From: Algoriphagus sp.
GTDB lineage: Bacteria > Bacteroidota > Bacteroidia > Cytophagales > Cyclobacteriaceae
Assembly: GCA_029945945.1 (NCBI GenBank)
Contig: JAQSDM010000014.1
Coordinates: 54,033-108,165 of the forward strand
Length of the DNA: 54,133 nucleotides
Direction of reading: 5' to 3'
Every line of letters begins with the position of its first letter. The stretch's first letter is position 1. A program made the position numbers and the translations under genes. This document shows, piece after piece, positions 24,236 through 32,779 of the stretch. A model generated the notes under the pieces. It was given only the letters and a program-made list of their open reading frames with translations, had not been told where the DNA came from and made no database searches.

Positions 24236-25897
24236 ATGACTGACTTTAGAAACTATAAAGTTCCTTATGAACTTTCACCCGAATACTCAAAATCAGTAGC
24301 TTACTTCTCAATGGAGTTTGCTGTTCACCAGCCTCTGAAAATCTACAGTGGAGGACTTGGCTTTTTGTCAGGTTCCCATTTGCGAAGTGCCTTTGAACTC
24401 AAGCAGAACCTGATTGGAATCGGGATTTTGTGGAAGTATGGATATTATGATCAGGGCAGAAATCAGGATCAAACTCTCCATCCGGAGTGGTATGAAAAGA
24501 CTTACAGTTTTCTGGAAGACACCGGAATCAAGTTTCAGATTCCTGTTCACGGAAGCCCTGTCTGGGTAAAGGCTTGGTATGTTCCTCCGAGTACATTTGA
24601 AACTGCGCCTCTTTTCTTGCTAAGTACCGATTTGCCGGAAAATGACTACCTCAGCCAAACTATCACGCATCGTCTTTATGATTCTGATACTGCAGCCAAG
24701 ATTGCCCAGTTTATTTTGCTCGGAATAGGAGGAGCTAAATTGGTCGATGAGCTCAACTTCAATCCTGAGGTCTATCACCTCAATGAAGCACACGGAGTAA
24801 GCAGCGTTTTCTATTTGCTGAAGAAATTTGGCAGCAAAGAAGAAGTCAAAAAACGCCTGGTATTTACGACCCATACTCCTGAAGAAGCTGGAAATGAAAA
24901 GCATGATATCTATCTCTGCGAAACTATGGGCTATTTCTATGGACTGCCTCTAAGCGAAGTACATGAACTAACTCAAATAGAAGGGGATCGATTCAACCAT
25001 AGTTTGGCTGCACTTCGATTTGCACACAAAGCCAACGGAGTAAGTAAACTACATGGCAATGTGAGCCGGAAAATGTGGGGGAATTATCCGAATATCCCAG
25101 AAATCACTTCCATCACCAACGCTCAAAACTGGCGTTACTGGGCAGACAAGCAATTGTATCGCTTCATGGAAACAGACAATGCAGAGGGATTTGAAGACCG
25201 AAAACATTATTTAAAAAAGAGAGCTTTTGAAATAGTCGCTGACCAAACCGGGAAACTCTTTGATCCGAATGTGTTGACTATTGTCTGGGCAAGAAGATTT
25301 GCCGGTTATAAAAGAGCAGAATTGATCACCCGGGATATTAAGCGATTTGAAGCATTAATGACAAATAAGGATCGTCCGGTGCAGATAATTTGGGCTGGAA
25401 AACCCTACCCATCAGACTATGGAGCGCTAAGCGATTTCAATCATCTGGTTCATTTGAGCAAGCATTTTAAGAACATGGCCGTCTGTACCGGATACGAATT
25501 GGCACTGAGCAAGCGGCTCAAACAAGCCTCTGATATTTGGCTAAACAATCCCCGTGTGCCACGTGAAGCAAGCGGTACCAGTGGAATGTCTGCCTCCATG
25601 AATGGTGCGGTCAACTTCAGTACGTTTGATGGCTGGATTTGTGAATTTGCCAGACATGGCGAAAACAGCTTCATTGTGCCCACGGCAGATTACCATGAAA
25701 TGAATATTCAGCAGCAGGATCAATATGATGTTGACCATATTTATGACATTCTCGAAAACCAAATCATTCCCATGTATTACGGGGAAAAAGAAAACTGGAG
25801 AAAAGTGGTTCAAACCGGAATGAAGGATGTGAGACATGAGTTTGAAAGTAACCGCATGGCAATGGAGTATTATGAATTGATGTATAAGTCAGAATAA
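24236..25897 (+). CDS. Short alpha-glucan phosphorylase homologue lacking the PLP lysine
   Basis: 553 residues, much shorter than classic 800+ residue glycogen phosphorylases and matching the short alpha-glucan phosphorylase family (GT35, TIGR02094-like). The N-terminal motif VAYFSMEFAVHQPLKIYSGGLGFLSG and the phosphate-site motif WARRFAGYKR (R353, R354, K359) are family-typical. The cofactor motif normally reads EASGTSGMKAxMNG, with Lys forming the Schiff base to pyridoxal phosphate. Here codon 452 is TCT, giving EASGTSGMSASMNG, so Ser replaces Lys. Phosphorolysis by the standard PLP mechanism is therefore doubtful. It may bind glucan, use another chemistry or be regulatory. The fold call is strong; the activity is open. 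Confidence 0.85.
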   Translation: MTDFRNYKVPYELSPEYSKSVAYFSMEFAVHQPLKIYSGGLGFLSGSHLRSAFELKQNLIGIGILWKYGYYDQGRNQDQTLHPEWYEKTYSFLEDTGIKFQIPVHGSPVWVKAWYVPPSTFETAPLFLLSTDLPENDYLSQTITHRLYDSDTAAKIAQFILLGIGGAKLVDELNFNPEVYHLNEAHGVSSVFYLLKKFGSKEEVKKRLVFTTHTPEEAGNEKHDIYLCETMGYFYGLPLSEVHELTQIEGDRFNHSLAALRFAHKANGVSKLHGNVSRKMWGNYPNIPEITSITNAQNWRYWADKQLYRFMETDNAEGFEDRKHYLKKRAFEIVADQTGKLFDPNVLTIVWARRFAGYKRAELITRDIKRFEALMTNKDRPVQIIWAGKPYPSDYGALSDFNHLVHLSKHFKNMAVCTGYELALSKRLKQASDIWLNNPRVPREASGTSGMSASMNGAVNFSTFDGWICEFARHGENSFIVPTADYHEMNIQQQDQYDVDHIYDILENQIIPMYYGEKENWRKVVQTGMKDVRHEFESNRMAMEYYELMYKSE

Positions 25898-25909
25898 AAA
25901 TGAGTAACT

Positions 25910-25951
25910 GGTTCAGGCTAACTTCCGGGTTGGCTTGAACCTTCCTTTTTT
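25910..25951 (+). terminator. Intrinsic terminator after the phosphorylase homologue
   Basis: GGTTCAGGCTAAC (25910-25922) pairs with GTTGGCTTGAACC (25929-25941), 13 pairs with two G-U and a six-base loop, followed by TTCCTTTTTTC. Confidence 0.85.
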
Positions 25952-26119
25952 CAGCCTTTTTATTTCTCCTGGTCGGGTCAGTTTTGGTTTTTTTTAAAAG
26001 ATTTAAGTGTCAAAAGTTGTTGCCAAAAACTTCGATGGATACCTGATTTTAATTAAGAAAGATCTTTGTTTTTGAAAAATTAAGGAGATAATAATTCTTT
26101 ATTTTCCCGTAAGGAAAAC

Positions 26120-26152
26120 AAAAAAGTGAGGACCGATGATCCTCACTTTTTT
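26120..26152. terminator. Bidirectional terminator before the YceI cluster end
   Basis: AAAAAAGTGAGGA pairs with TCCTCACTTTTTT around a seven-base loop. A-rich and T-rich flanks allow termination both ways. It lies 26 bases beyond the stop of the minus-strand YceI gene and backs up the plus-strand terminator at 25910. Confidence 0.9.
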
Positions 26153-26177
26153 GATTGAATTAATTGGGGTGATTAAA

Positions 26178-26774
26178 TCAACCTTTCTCTTCCAGCACAA
26201 GGCCAAAATTGACAGTAATGGAGTTTTTTACCTTGACAGTTCCAAGAAACTTAACAGGAGGTTCGAGTCCAAATTCAGAAAATTGAAGAGTTTGTTGTCC
26301 TCTTAAATGAGTCTTGCCTCCACTGCGATTCATCATGAAGCAAGAAATCGGGAATCTTTTTGTAACACCCGCCAGGGTGATTTCAACTTGTCCATCAAGT
26401 TGTTCTTCCTCATTGCTGGTAGAGTGCTTTTTTAATTGAATGAATCTCACTTTGATCTCAGGGTGCTCATCAGCCAAGACAGTTTCCTGAAAATCCTTAG
26501 TCATGATGTTGTTATAGCAATCAAAGTTTTTGGAAAGAATCACGACTTCTCCACTCCACTCAGTCACTTTTTTGTCCGGGTAAAAGACGGAGATCAGTTG
26601 ATCTTCCCCGGCATATCTTAAAGAATTACATTGAAATTTATTCACGTTGGTGCTACCAACCACTTCCACAACACTTTCCTGAGATACTTTCCAGAGAGTT
26701 GTGTTGGTTTTTTCGGCAGGCGCTGCGAGTAGCAGGGCTCCAATACTCAGCCAAAGTGTATTAAAAATGTTCAT
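26178..26774 (-). CDS. YceI-family protein 1, secreted
   Basis: 198 residues with a hydrophobic N-terminal export signal. The body has the YceI lipocalin-like pattern: VVEVVGSTNVNKFQC, NFDCYNNIMTKDFQETV, HPEIKVRFIQL, VEITLAGVTKRFPISC and the ending LQFSEFGLEPP. The YceI fold is a small beta-barrel that binds long isoprenoid or lipid chains. It is the distal gene of a minus-strand cluster with a porin-like barrel and a second YceI protein. It is more divergent than the other copy and has several Cys residues. Confidence 0.8.
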   Translation of the reverse strand: MNIFNTLWLSIGALLLAAPAEKTNTTLWKVSQESVVEVVGSTNVNKFQCNSLRYAGEDQLISVFYPDKKVTEWSGEVVILSKNFDCYNNIMTKDFQETVLADEHPEIKVRFIQLKKHSTSNEEEQLDGQVEITLAGVTKRFPISCFMMNRSGGKTHLRGQQTLQFSEFGLEPPVKFLGTVKVKNSITVNFGLVLEEKG

Positions 26775-26841
26775 GGCGTTTAATTGGATAAAATGTGTCG
26801 GTTCAATTTTAGAACCGACACAAATTTAACTTTTCTGTTTA

Positions 26842-28125
26842 TTAGAAGCTAATTGCTGCTTCGATATTGAATCCGTGGAACTCACCACCATTGTATTTGG
26901 AAGTCTCAGCATATCCTGACTTGTACTGTTGATCCATATACTCCATTTTCACAATGATGTTGTTGGTCATAAACCATCCTCCGCCAACATTCATTCTTGT
27001 GATGTTGATTTCTTCGGTGTCAGAAGCTTTATTTTTCCCTGAAACGTCGTTATATCTTCCGCCGATGTAGAACTGCTCTTTGCTACCAAATCTGTAAAGA
27101 AGCTCACCTGCAAGTTGAGTAAATTGGCCATCACCTTCTTCTTCTGAGTTGGAAACACTTTCCAGTACACCGAAGAATTCAAATCCTCTGAACTTCACAA
27201 ATGGATTCAATTGAAGGGCAGTCATTTGTTTGAAAGCTGGATTGAATCTGCCGTCAAAGTCATTCTTAGCTGCAGGAGCTGGTTGAGCCATTACATTGTA
27301 ATATCTTGAACCTGCTCTGTCACCACCATAAAGAGAAGTTCCGGTTGATGTTCCGTTGTTTACATATCCGGAACCTGTAATTCTCAATCTGAAGTCCTCA
27401 TTGATCTGCTTATCGTATCCTAATTTACCATAGACAGAAAGCTTGTTATCTGTTTGGTCATTTACAATTACGCTTTGGTTTAGTTTACCATTTGTGACAC
27501 CGAACACGCCTATTAAGCCACTTTTCTGAACAGTTACCTCTCCGAAAGCTTCAGTAGTAAATGCATCCATGATGAAGTTTTCAATGAATGGGTTGAAGAT
27601 TGTTCTTGCGTTGTCTGATCTTCTGAAGTGAGTATCACCGTAGTTAAACTCATCCAAACCAACAGTAATCGTGGTATAGTTCATGACTCCGTCCAGGAAA
27701 CCCTCTTTGATGAAATCAAGTCGGTCGATCTGTAAGTGACCCCCTTTAACCCAAGATTCATTGTGGTGTCTGGAAGAAAGATAAGTTCTCAAGTGTAATC
27801 TTACTCCGTCAGCCAGCTGTGTGTTGATGTTCAAGTTGGCAGAAGGCAAGTTGATGTTGGATCCCAGATCAACCAAGTTATCCAGAGTATTAGAGTGATT
27901 AATAGATTGGAACTGCAAGGCGAAGTCACCACCTACAAATACCCGAACCTTATCGAAACTGCCTTTAGGTTCTTTTTTTGTTTCGAAGACATTCAAGCCA
28001 TTCTTATTGTTTTCTCTGAAATACTGGAGATCAGATTTTTCGTCATCCTGAGCGAATGCCGCTCCGGTGGATAAAGATGCGACCAAAATTGCGCATGCAT
28101 TGAACCAAGTAAAGTGCTTTTTCAT
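26842..28125 (-). CDS. Porin-like outer-membrane beta-barrel protein
   Basis: 427 residues with a signal peptide (ACAILVASLSTGAAFAQ). The mature part has alternating amphipathic strands ending in EAAISF, whose C-terminal Phe is the usual barrel-assembly signal. Stretches such as LHLRTYLSSRHHNE, FYIGGRYNDVSGK and MNVGGGWFMTNNIIVKMEYMD are typical of 14-18-strand porin-like barrels in Bacteroidota. It is flanked on both sides by YceI genes (67 and 19 bases away), implying a shared transport or envelope function. Substrate unknown. Confidence 0.82.
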   Translation of the reverse strand: MKKHFTWFNACAILVASLSTGAAFAQDDEKSDLQYFRENNKNGLNVFETKKEPKGSFDKVRVFVGGDFALQFQSINHSNTLDNLVDLGSNINLPSANLNINTQLADGVRLHLRTYLSSRHHNESWVKGGHLQIDRLDFIKEGFLDGVMNYTTITVGLDEFNYGDTHFRRSDNARTIFNPFIENFIMDAFTTEAFGEVTVQKSGLIGVFGVTNGKLNQSVIVNDQTDNKLSVYGKLGYDKQINEDFRLRITGSGYVNNGTSTGTSLYGGDRAGSRYYNVMAQPAPAAKNDFDGRFNPAFKQMTALQLNPFVKFRGFEFFGVLESVSNSEEEGDGQFTQLAGELLYRFGSKEQFYIGGRYNDVSGKNKASDTEEINITRMNVGGGWFMTNNIIVKMEYMDQQYKSGYAETSKYNGGEFHGFNIEAAISF

Positions 28126-28144
28126 AGCTTAAAGATTTAAAGGA

Positions 28145-28726
28145 TTAATTTTTCTTAGTAAAGTTGGTTTTGAAAGAAAGTTTAAGGTCGTCTCCTGTTT
28201 TGATGGTATTGAAAACAGCTGATGGTGGGCTTACTTTAAATTGGGTGAATTTGATTGGATGGGTTCCTGTAAAACAAACAGTGGATCCACTTACAGTATA
28301 GGTGACAGTCATCGGAACGATCTGTGTGTCACCGGCTATCGTAAGCTTTCCTTTTGCTTTGATCGTGTTACCAGTAATCCCAGTCAATTCTGTCATCTCA
28401 AATTTGATGTTCGGATTCTTAGGTTCGAGCAATGCTTTGTAAGCATTATCGTCCATACTGGATTTTCCGCTTTTCAGACTCTTCACCGGAAAAGAAAGAG
28501 TGAGCGTGGTGATCTTGGTAAGTTTTCCGTTTTCCAACAGCATGTTTGCAGTGCCGGTGATCCCGTCAGTCGCGACCATATCCCAATCGTGAATAGTAGA
28601 GGTGCCGGAAACTTTCAATTCTTGTGCTCCTGATACCGCATAAGTTTGCTGGGCCTGCGCCCCCAAACCAATTAATACAGTAAATGATAAGAGACATAGA
28701 GTTCGAGATAATATTGATCTTTTCAT
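28145..28726 (-). CDS. YceI-family protein 2, secreted
   Basis: 193 residues with a signal peptide ending GLGAQAQ. YceI motifs: LKVSGTSTIHDWDMVA, FPVKSLKSGKSSMDDNAYKAL, NPNIKFEMTE, KGKLTIAGDTQIVPMTV, and FTQFKVSPPSAVFNTIKTGDDLK cut by short loops. It is closer to the family consensus than the copy at 26178. As first gene of the minus-strand cluster it probably carries the promoter, in the 295-base gap shared with the divergent SAM synthetase gene. It probably binds a lipid or isoprenoid ligand in the periplasm. Confidence 0.88.
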   Translation of the reverse strand: MKRSILSRTLCLLSFTVLIGLGAQAQQTYAVSGAQELKVSGTSTIHDWDMVATDGITGTANMLLENGKLTKITTLTLSFPVKSLKSGKSSMDDNAYKALLEPKNPNIKFEMTELTGITGNTIKAKGKLTIAGDTQIVPMTVTYTVSGSTVCFTGTHPIKFTQFKVSPPSAVFNTIKTGDDLKLSFKTNFTKKN

Positions 28727-29021
28727 TTCACTTAAAGGGTTAATTTGTGTCTTTATGACAGATCAAAAGTAAGTCCCCATTAATGACAATAACCTGACAT
28801 GTGTTTTCAAAAAATATGATTAAAATCACCAAATCACAGCCTTTCAAACCCTACATTGCAAGAAAACAAGATCAGTTTAGTTCAATACTCTTTCGAGAAA
28901 TTTGTTATTTATCTATTGATTTTCAGCCATTTACTCTGATTTATATTTTTAAAGGATTCTGAGAATACGCCTCCGACCATCCGTTTTAGGAAGGAAATTG
29001 AATCCTTAAAACCTTGAACCC

Positions 29022-30197
29022 ATGGAAACCATCCGAATCCATAATTCAGAAGTTTACTTTCCCATTGAAATGGTGGAGAGAAAAGGTATTGGTCACCCCG
29101 ATACTATTTGTGATTGTATTGCGGAAGCCGTTTCCGTATCACTATCCAACCATTATATAAAAGAGTTTGGAAGCATTTTCCATTATAATGTTGACAAGGC
29201 TCTGCTGGTAGGAGGTAATTCCCAACCTTCCTTCAAAGGTGGAAAAATCATACAACCGATAGAGCTATTTATTGCCGGAAGAGCCACCACACGCATTCAG
29301 AATCAGATTATCCCGGTTGAAGAAATCGCCATCAGCACTGCAAAAGACTGGCTGAGAAAAAATATTCGCTTTTTAGATGTCGAAAAACATATCAAAATCA
29401 TTCCTAAAATCAGAAGCGGAAGCAATGATTTAGTGGAGCTTTTTCATCGAATCGGAAAGGACCGCATTCCGATTTCCAACGACACTTCGTTTGGCGTATC
29501 ATTCTTTCCTTTCACCTTTCTGGAGGAAAAAGTACTGCAAATCGAAAAACTGCTAAACTCAAAAACTACCAAAAAATTATTCCCATTTATAGGAGAGGAC
29601 ATCAAAGTAATGGGCGTTATGCTCTCCGGCCAATTGCAGTTCACAATTGCGATCGCGATGGTTGACCTATTCATTTCTCATATCGGGGACTATATGACTA
29701 AAATCACTCAGGTAAAAAATCACATCCGATCAGAATTGAGCCTACCAGAAGCAATTATTGACATCAACGTAGCTGATAACTTTGAAAATGAAAGTGTATA
29801 TCTGACTGTAACAGGCACAAGCGCGGAAAGCGGGGATGATGGACAAGTCGGTCGGGGAAATCGAATCAATGGTCTGATTACACCTTACCGGCCAATGAGT
29901 CTGGAAGCAACGGCTGGGAAAAACCCAATCAGTCATGTAGGCAAAATTTACAACTTATTTGCTTTTGAGCTAAGCAAAGCAATTTATGAAATGAAGTATG
30001 CGGAGGAGGCAATCGTCTTCATCGTTTCACAAATCGGAAAGCCTATAACAAAACCTCAGCTATTGGACATCAGGGTGAAAAATCAACTGGTTTCTGATAG
30101 ACAAATTCAGGATTTGGCGACCCAAAAATTGAACGAAATAACTTCCCTTTGGAAGAAAATCATCGACTCAGAAACACCTTTTGAGCCTTATACCTAA
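29022..30197 (+). CDS. Archaeal-type S-adenosylmethionine synthetase
   Basis: 391 residues of the archaeal MAT family (PF01941), not the bacterial MetK family. Diagnostic stretches: ERKGIGHPDTICDCIAEAVS at 19-38, DLVELFHR, DTSFGVSF, GEDIKVMGV, VYLTVTGTSAESGDDGQVG, GRGNRINGLITPYRPMS and KNPISHVGKIYN; GDDGQVGRGNR lies at 271-281. The enzyme makes SAM from methionine and ATP, releasing phosphate and pyrophosphate. The gene sits 23 bases upstream of PEP synthase on the same strand. Archaeal-type MAT is uncommon in bacteria, which suggests ancient transfer. Whether the genome also has bacterial metK cannot be seen here. Start ATG 29022. Confidence 0.92.
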   Translation: METIRIHNSEVYFPIEMVERKGIGHPDTICDCIAEAVSVSLSNHYIKEFGSIFHYNVDKALLVGGNSQPSFKGGKIIQPIELFIAGRATTRIQNQIIPVEEIAISTAKDWLRKNIRFLDVEKHIKIIPKIRSGSNDLVELFHRIGKDRIPISNDTSFGVSFFPFTFLEEKVLQIEKLLNSKTTKKLFPFIGEDIKVMGVMLSGQLQFTIAIAMVDLFISHIGDYMTKITQVKNHIRSELSLPEAIIDINVADNFENESVYLTVTGTSAESGDDGQVGRGNRINGLITPYRPMSLEATAGKNPISHVGKIYNLFAFELSKAIYEMKYAEEAIVFIVSQIGKPITKPQLLDIRVKNQLVSDRQIQDLATQKLNEITSLWKKIIDSETPFEPYT

Positions 30198-30220
30198 CCT
30201 TAAGCAAACCCAAATATGCC

Positions 30221-32593
30221 ATGGAATCTAACTTTTTGCTTCCGTTTGAAAAATTAGGAATCGCAGATGTCCCGTTGGTAGGCGGCAAAAATGCTTCTCT
30301 TGGAGAGATGTTCAGCAAGCTCACGCCTCTGGGAATCAGAATTCCGGATGGATTTGCAATCACTGCCGACGGATACCGATTTTTTATAACAGAAAACAGC
30401 CTGGCTTCCCCAATTCAGGAAGCTTTAAAAGAATTGGATCGAAGTGATTTTTCTAATCTTCAGGCAATTTCGAAGCGGATCAAAACAATGATTCTAGCCG
30501 GAAAAATGCCCGGACTTCTTCAAGAGAAAATTCTGAATTCTTACCAAAATCTATGGGCCAAGCAAGGCGGAGAAATTGAATTGGCAGTCCGAAGCAGCGC
30601 GACAGCTGAAGATCTTCCAGGGGCCAGTTTTGCCGGATTGCATGAATCTTTTCTCAACATCCGGGGTGAAGAAGCACTTTTGAAAGCCGTCCAATCCTGT
30701 TTTGCCTCACTTTACAATGCCAGGGCAATTAAATATAGAATTGATAAGGGCTTTGATAAAATTGAAATCGCACTTTCCGTCGGTGTACAGCTGATGGTAA
30801 GAGCTGATCTTTCGAGCAGCGGGGTTTGCTTTTCTATCGAGCCGGAATCGGGTTTCCAGAATGTAATACTCATCACAGGGTGCTGGGGTCTTGGGGAAAA
30901 CATCGTCCAGGGAACTGTCATTCCCGATGAATTCCATGTGTTCAAACCAGCTCTGGAACAAAAGAAACGAGCAATAATCTCGAAGAAACCCGGATCTAAA
31001 ACCAAGACTATGATCTATGCAGCAGGAGGTGGTGTGCTGAATACCGAAACTCCATCGGAAAGGCAAAAGCAACTCGTATTGAACGATGCAGAGGTCCAAA
31101 CAGTCGCAAATTGGGCACTGGCAATCGAAAAACATTATGGAATGCCCATGGATATTGAATGGGCCAAAGATGGAAATACCAATGAATTATTTATCGTCCA
31201 GGCCCGGCCGGAAACAGTCCATGCCGGACGCGATCCATTTCTGGTAAAGGAATTTATACTGGAAGAATCCGGTAAAAAAATTCTCAGTGGCAATGCAGTG
31301 GGTTCCGGAATCGCAGTAGGTCGGGCGAGAATTCTCCATTCTCCGGCAGAGGCATCCAAACTTCAGGAAGGAGAAGTCCTGGTCACTGAGATTACCAATC
31401 CGGATTGGGACCCGATTATGAAAAAAGCGGCTGCCATTATTACCAACAAGGGAGGCCGGACAAGTCATGCCGCAATCGTTGCTCGGGAGATTGGCGCTTT
31501 GGCCATCGTCGGAGCCGATGAAGCGACCACTATTTTGAAAGATGGCGACTTGATTACTCTGGATAATTCTCAGGGAAAAACAGGCTGGATCTATTCGGGA
31601 GCCATCAAGTGGAGTATCCGGGAGCATGATTTCCGCGGACAGAAAATGCCAAAAACGAAACCTATGTTTATTTTGGCAGATCCCGAAAAAGCCTATTCCC
31701 TGTCTTTTTACCCGAATCAAGGGGTCGGATTGATGCGAATGGAGTTTGTTATCAATAGCACTATCCGAATCCATCCAATGGCTTTGGTTCACTTCGATTC
31801 ACTCACTGATCTGGCAGTGAAAAAAGAGATCTCGGATCTGTGCTACGGATATTCAGACAAAAAGGAATATTTCATCGACAAACTTTCTCAGGCAATCGGG
31901 ACCATCGCGGCTTCATTTTCTCCAAAAGAAGTCATTGTCCGAATGAGTGATTTCAAAACCAATGAATATGCAAATCTGATAGGAGGAACTCAATTTGAAG
32001 AGGAAGAAGCAAATCCGATGATCGGTTTCCGGGGTGCTTCGAGATACTACAGTGATCGCTATCGGGACGGATTTCAGCTGGAATGTGAAGCCATCAAACG
32101 GGTTCGAAATGAGATGGGTCTCAACAATGTAAAACTCATGATTCCATTTTGCAGGACTGTCGATGAAGGGAAAAAAGTAATTGAACTTCTGGAATCATAT
32201 GGACTGAAGCAAGGAGAAAATGGCCTCGAAGTCTATGTGATGGCTGAAATACCATCAAACGTCATTCTTGCGGAAGATTTTGCCACTGTTTTTGACGGCT
32301 TTTCAATTGGTTCAAATGACCTGACCCAACTTACACTGGGAGTGGACAGAGATTCGGAAAGTCTCGCTGAGCTTTTTGATGAAAATAATCCTGCGGTGAA
32401 GTGGATGATCTCCAGAGTAATCAAAGTTGCGAAAGAGAAAGGCAAAAAAATCGGCCTTTGCGGACAAGCTCCAAGCGACAATCCGGAATACGCAAAATTC
32501 CTGATCAAACAGGGAATTGACAGTATCTCTTTTAATTCCGATGCATTGGTCAAAGGCATTGAGAATATGATTTTGGCAGAATCTGAACTCTAA
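30221..32593 (+). CDS. ppsA: Phosphoenolpyruvate synthase
   Basis: 790 residues in the usual order: N-terminal ATP-binding domain (VGGKNASLGEM, AVRSSATAEDLPGASFAG), central swivelling phosphohistidine domain with His416 in GGRTSHAAIVARE, and C-terminal PEP/pyruvate TIM barrel with Cys747 in GLCGQAPSD. It converts pyruvate plus ATP and water to PEP, AMP and phosphate, the entry to gluconeogenesis from pyruvate. It follows the archaeal-type SAM synthetase by 23 bases, so the two are probably cotranscribed. Start ATG 30221. No strong terminator follows before the M14 gene. Confidence 0.95.
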   Translation: MESNFLLPFEKLGIADVPLVGGKNASLGEMFSKLTPLGIRIPDGFAITADGYRFFITENSLASPIQEALKELDRSDFSNLQAISKRIKTMILAGKMPGLLQEKILNSYQNLWAKQGGEIELAVRSSATAEDLPGASFAGLHESFLNIRGEEALLKAVQSCFASLYNARAIKYRIDKGFDKIEIALSVGVQLMVRADLSSSGVCFSIEPESGFQNVILITGCWGLGENIVQGTVIPDEFHVFKPALEQKKRAIISKKPGSKTKTMIYAAGGGVLNTETPSERQKQLVLNDAEVQTVANWALAIEKHYGMPMDIEWAKDGNTNELFIVQARPETVHAGRDPFLVKEFILEESGKKILSGNAVGSGIAVGRARILHSPAEASKLQEGEVLVTEITNPDWDPIMKKAAAIITNKGGRTSHAAIVAREIGALAIVGADEATTILKDGDLITLDNSQGKTGWIYSGAIKWSIREHDFRGQKMPKTKPMFILADPEKAYSLSFYPNQGVGLMRMEFVINSTIRIHPMALVHFDSLTDLAVKKEISDLCYGYSDKKEYFIDKLSQAIGTIAASFSPKEVIVRMSDFKTNEYANLIGGTQFEEEEANPMIGFRGASRYYSDRYRDGFQLECEAIKRVRNEMGLNNVKLMIPFCRTVDEGKKVIELLESYGLKQGENGLEVYVMAEIPSNVILAEDFATVFDGFSIGSNDLTQLTLGVDRDSESLAELFDENNPAVKWMISRVIKVAKEKGKKIGLCGQAPSDNPEYAKFLIKQGIDSISFNSDALVKGIENMILAESEL

Positions 32594-32779
32594 AAACTTA
32601 CCTGTTTCACTTGGGGAATTGCGGAATTTGAATCTTCTCTTTTATTTTCCCATAAAAAGACTGTTTCGTTTGCCGGATAGTCCAATCACAATCTGAGAAG
32701 CCTTCTTTTGAAGTTTTCTTCCTTATCTTTTTGGCAAGCATACCAAAACCATTCTCGTTTTGGGTCGAATGAAAACTTT

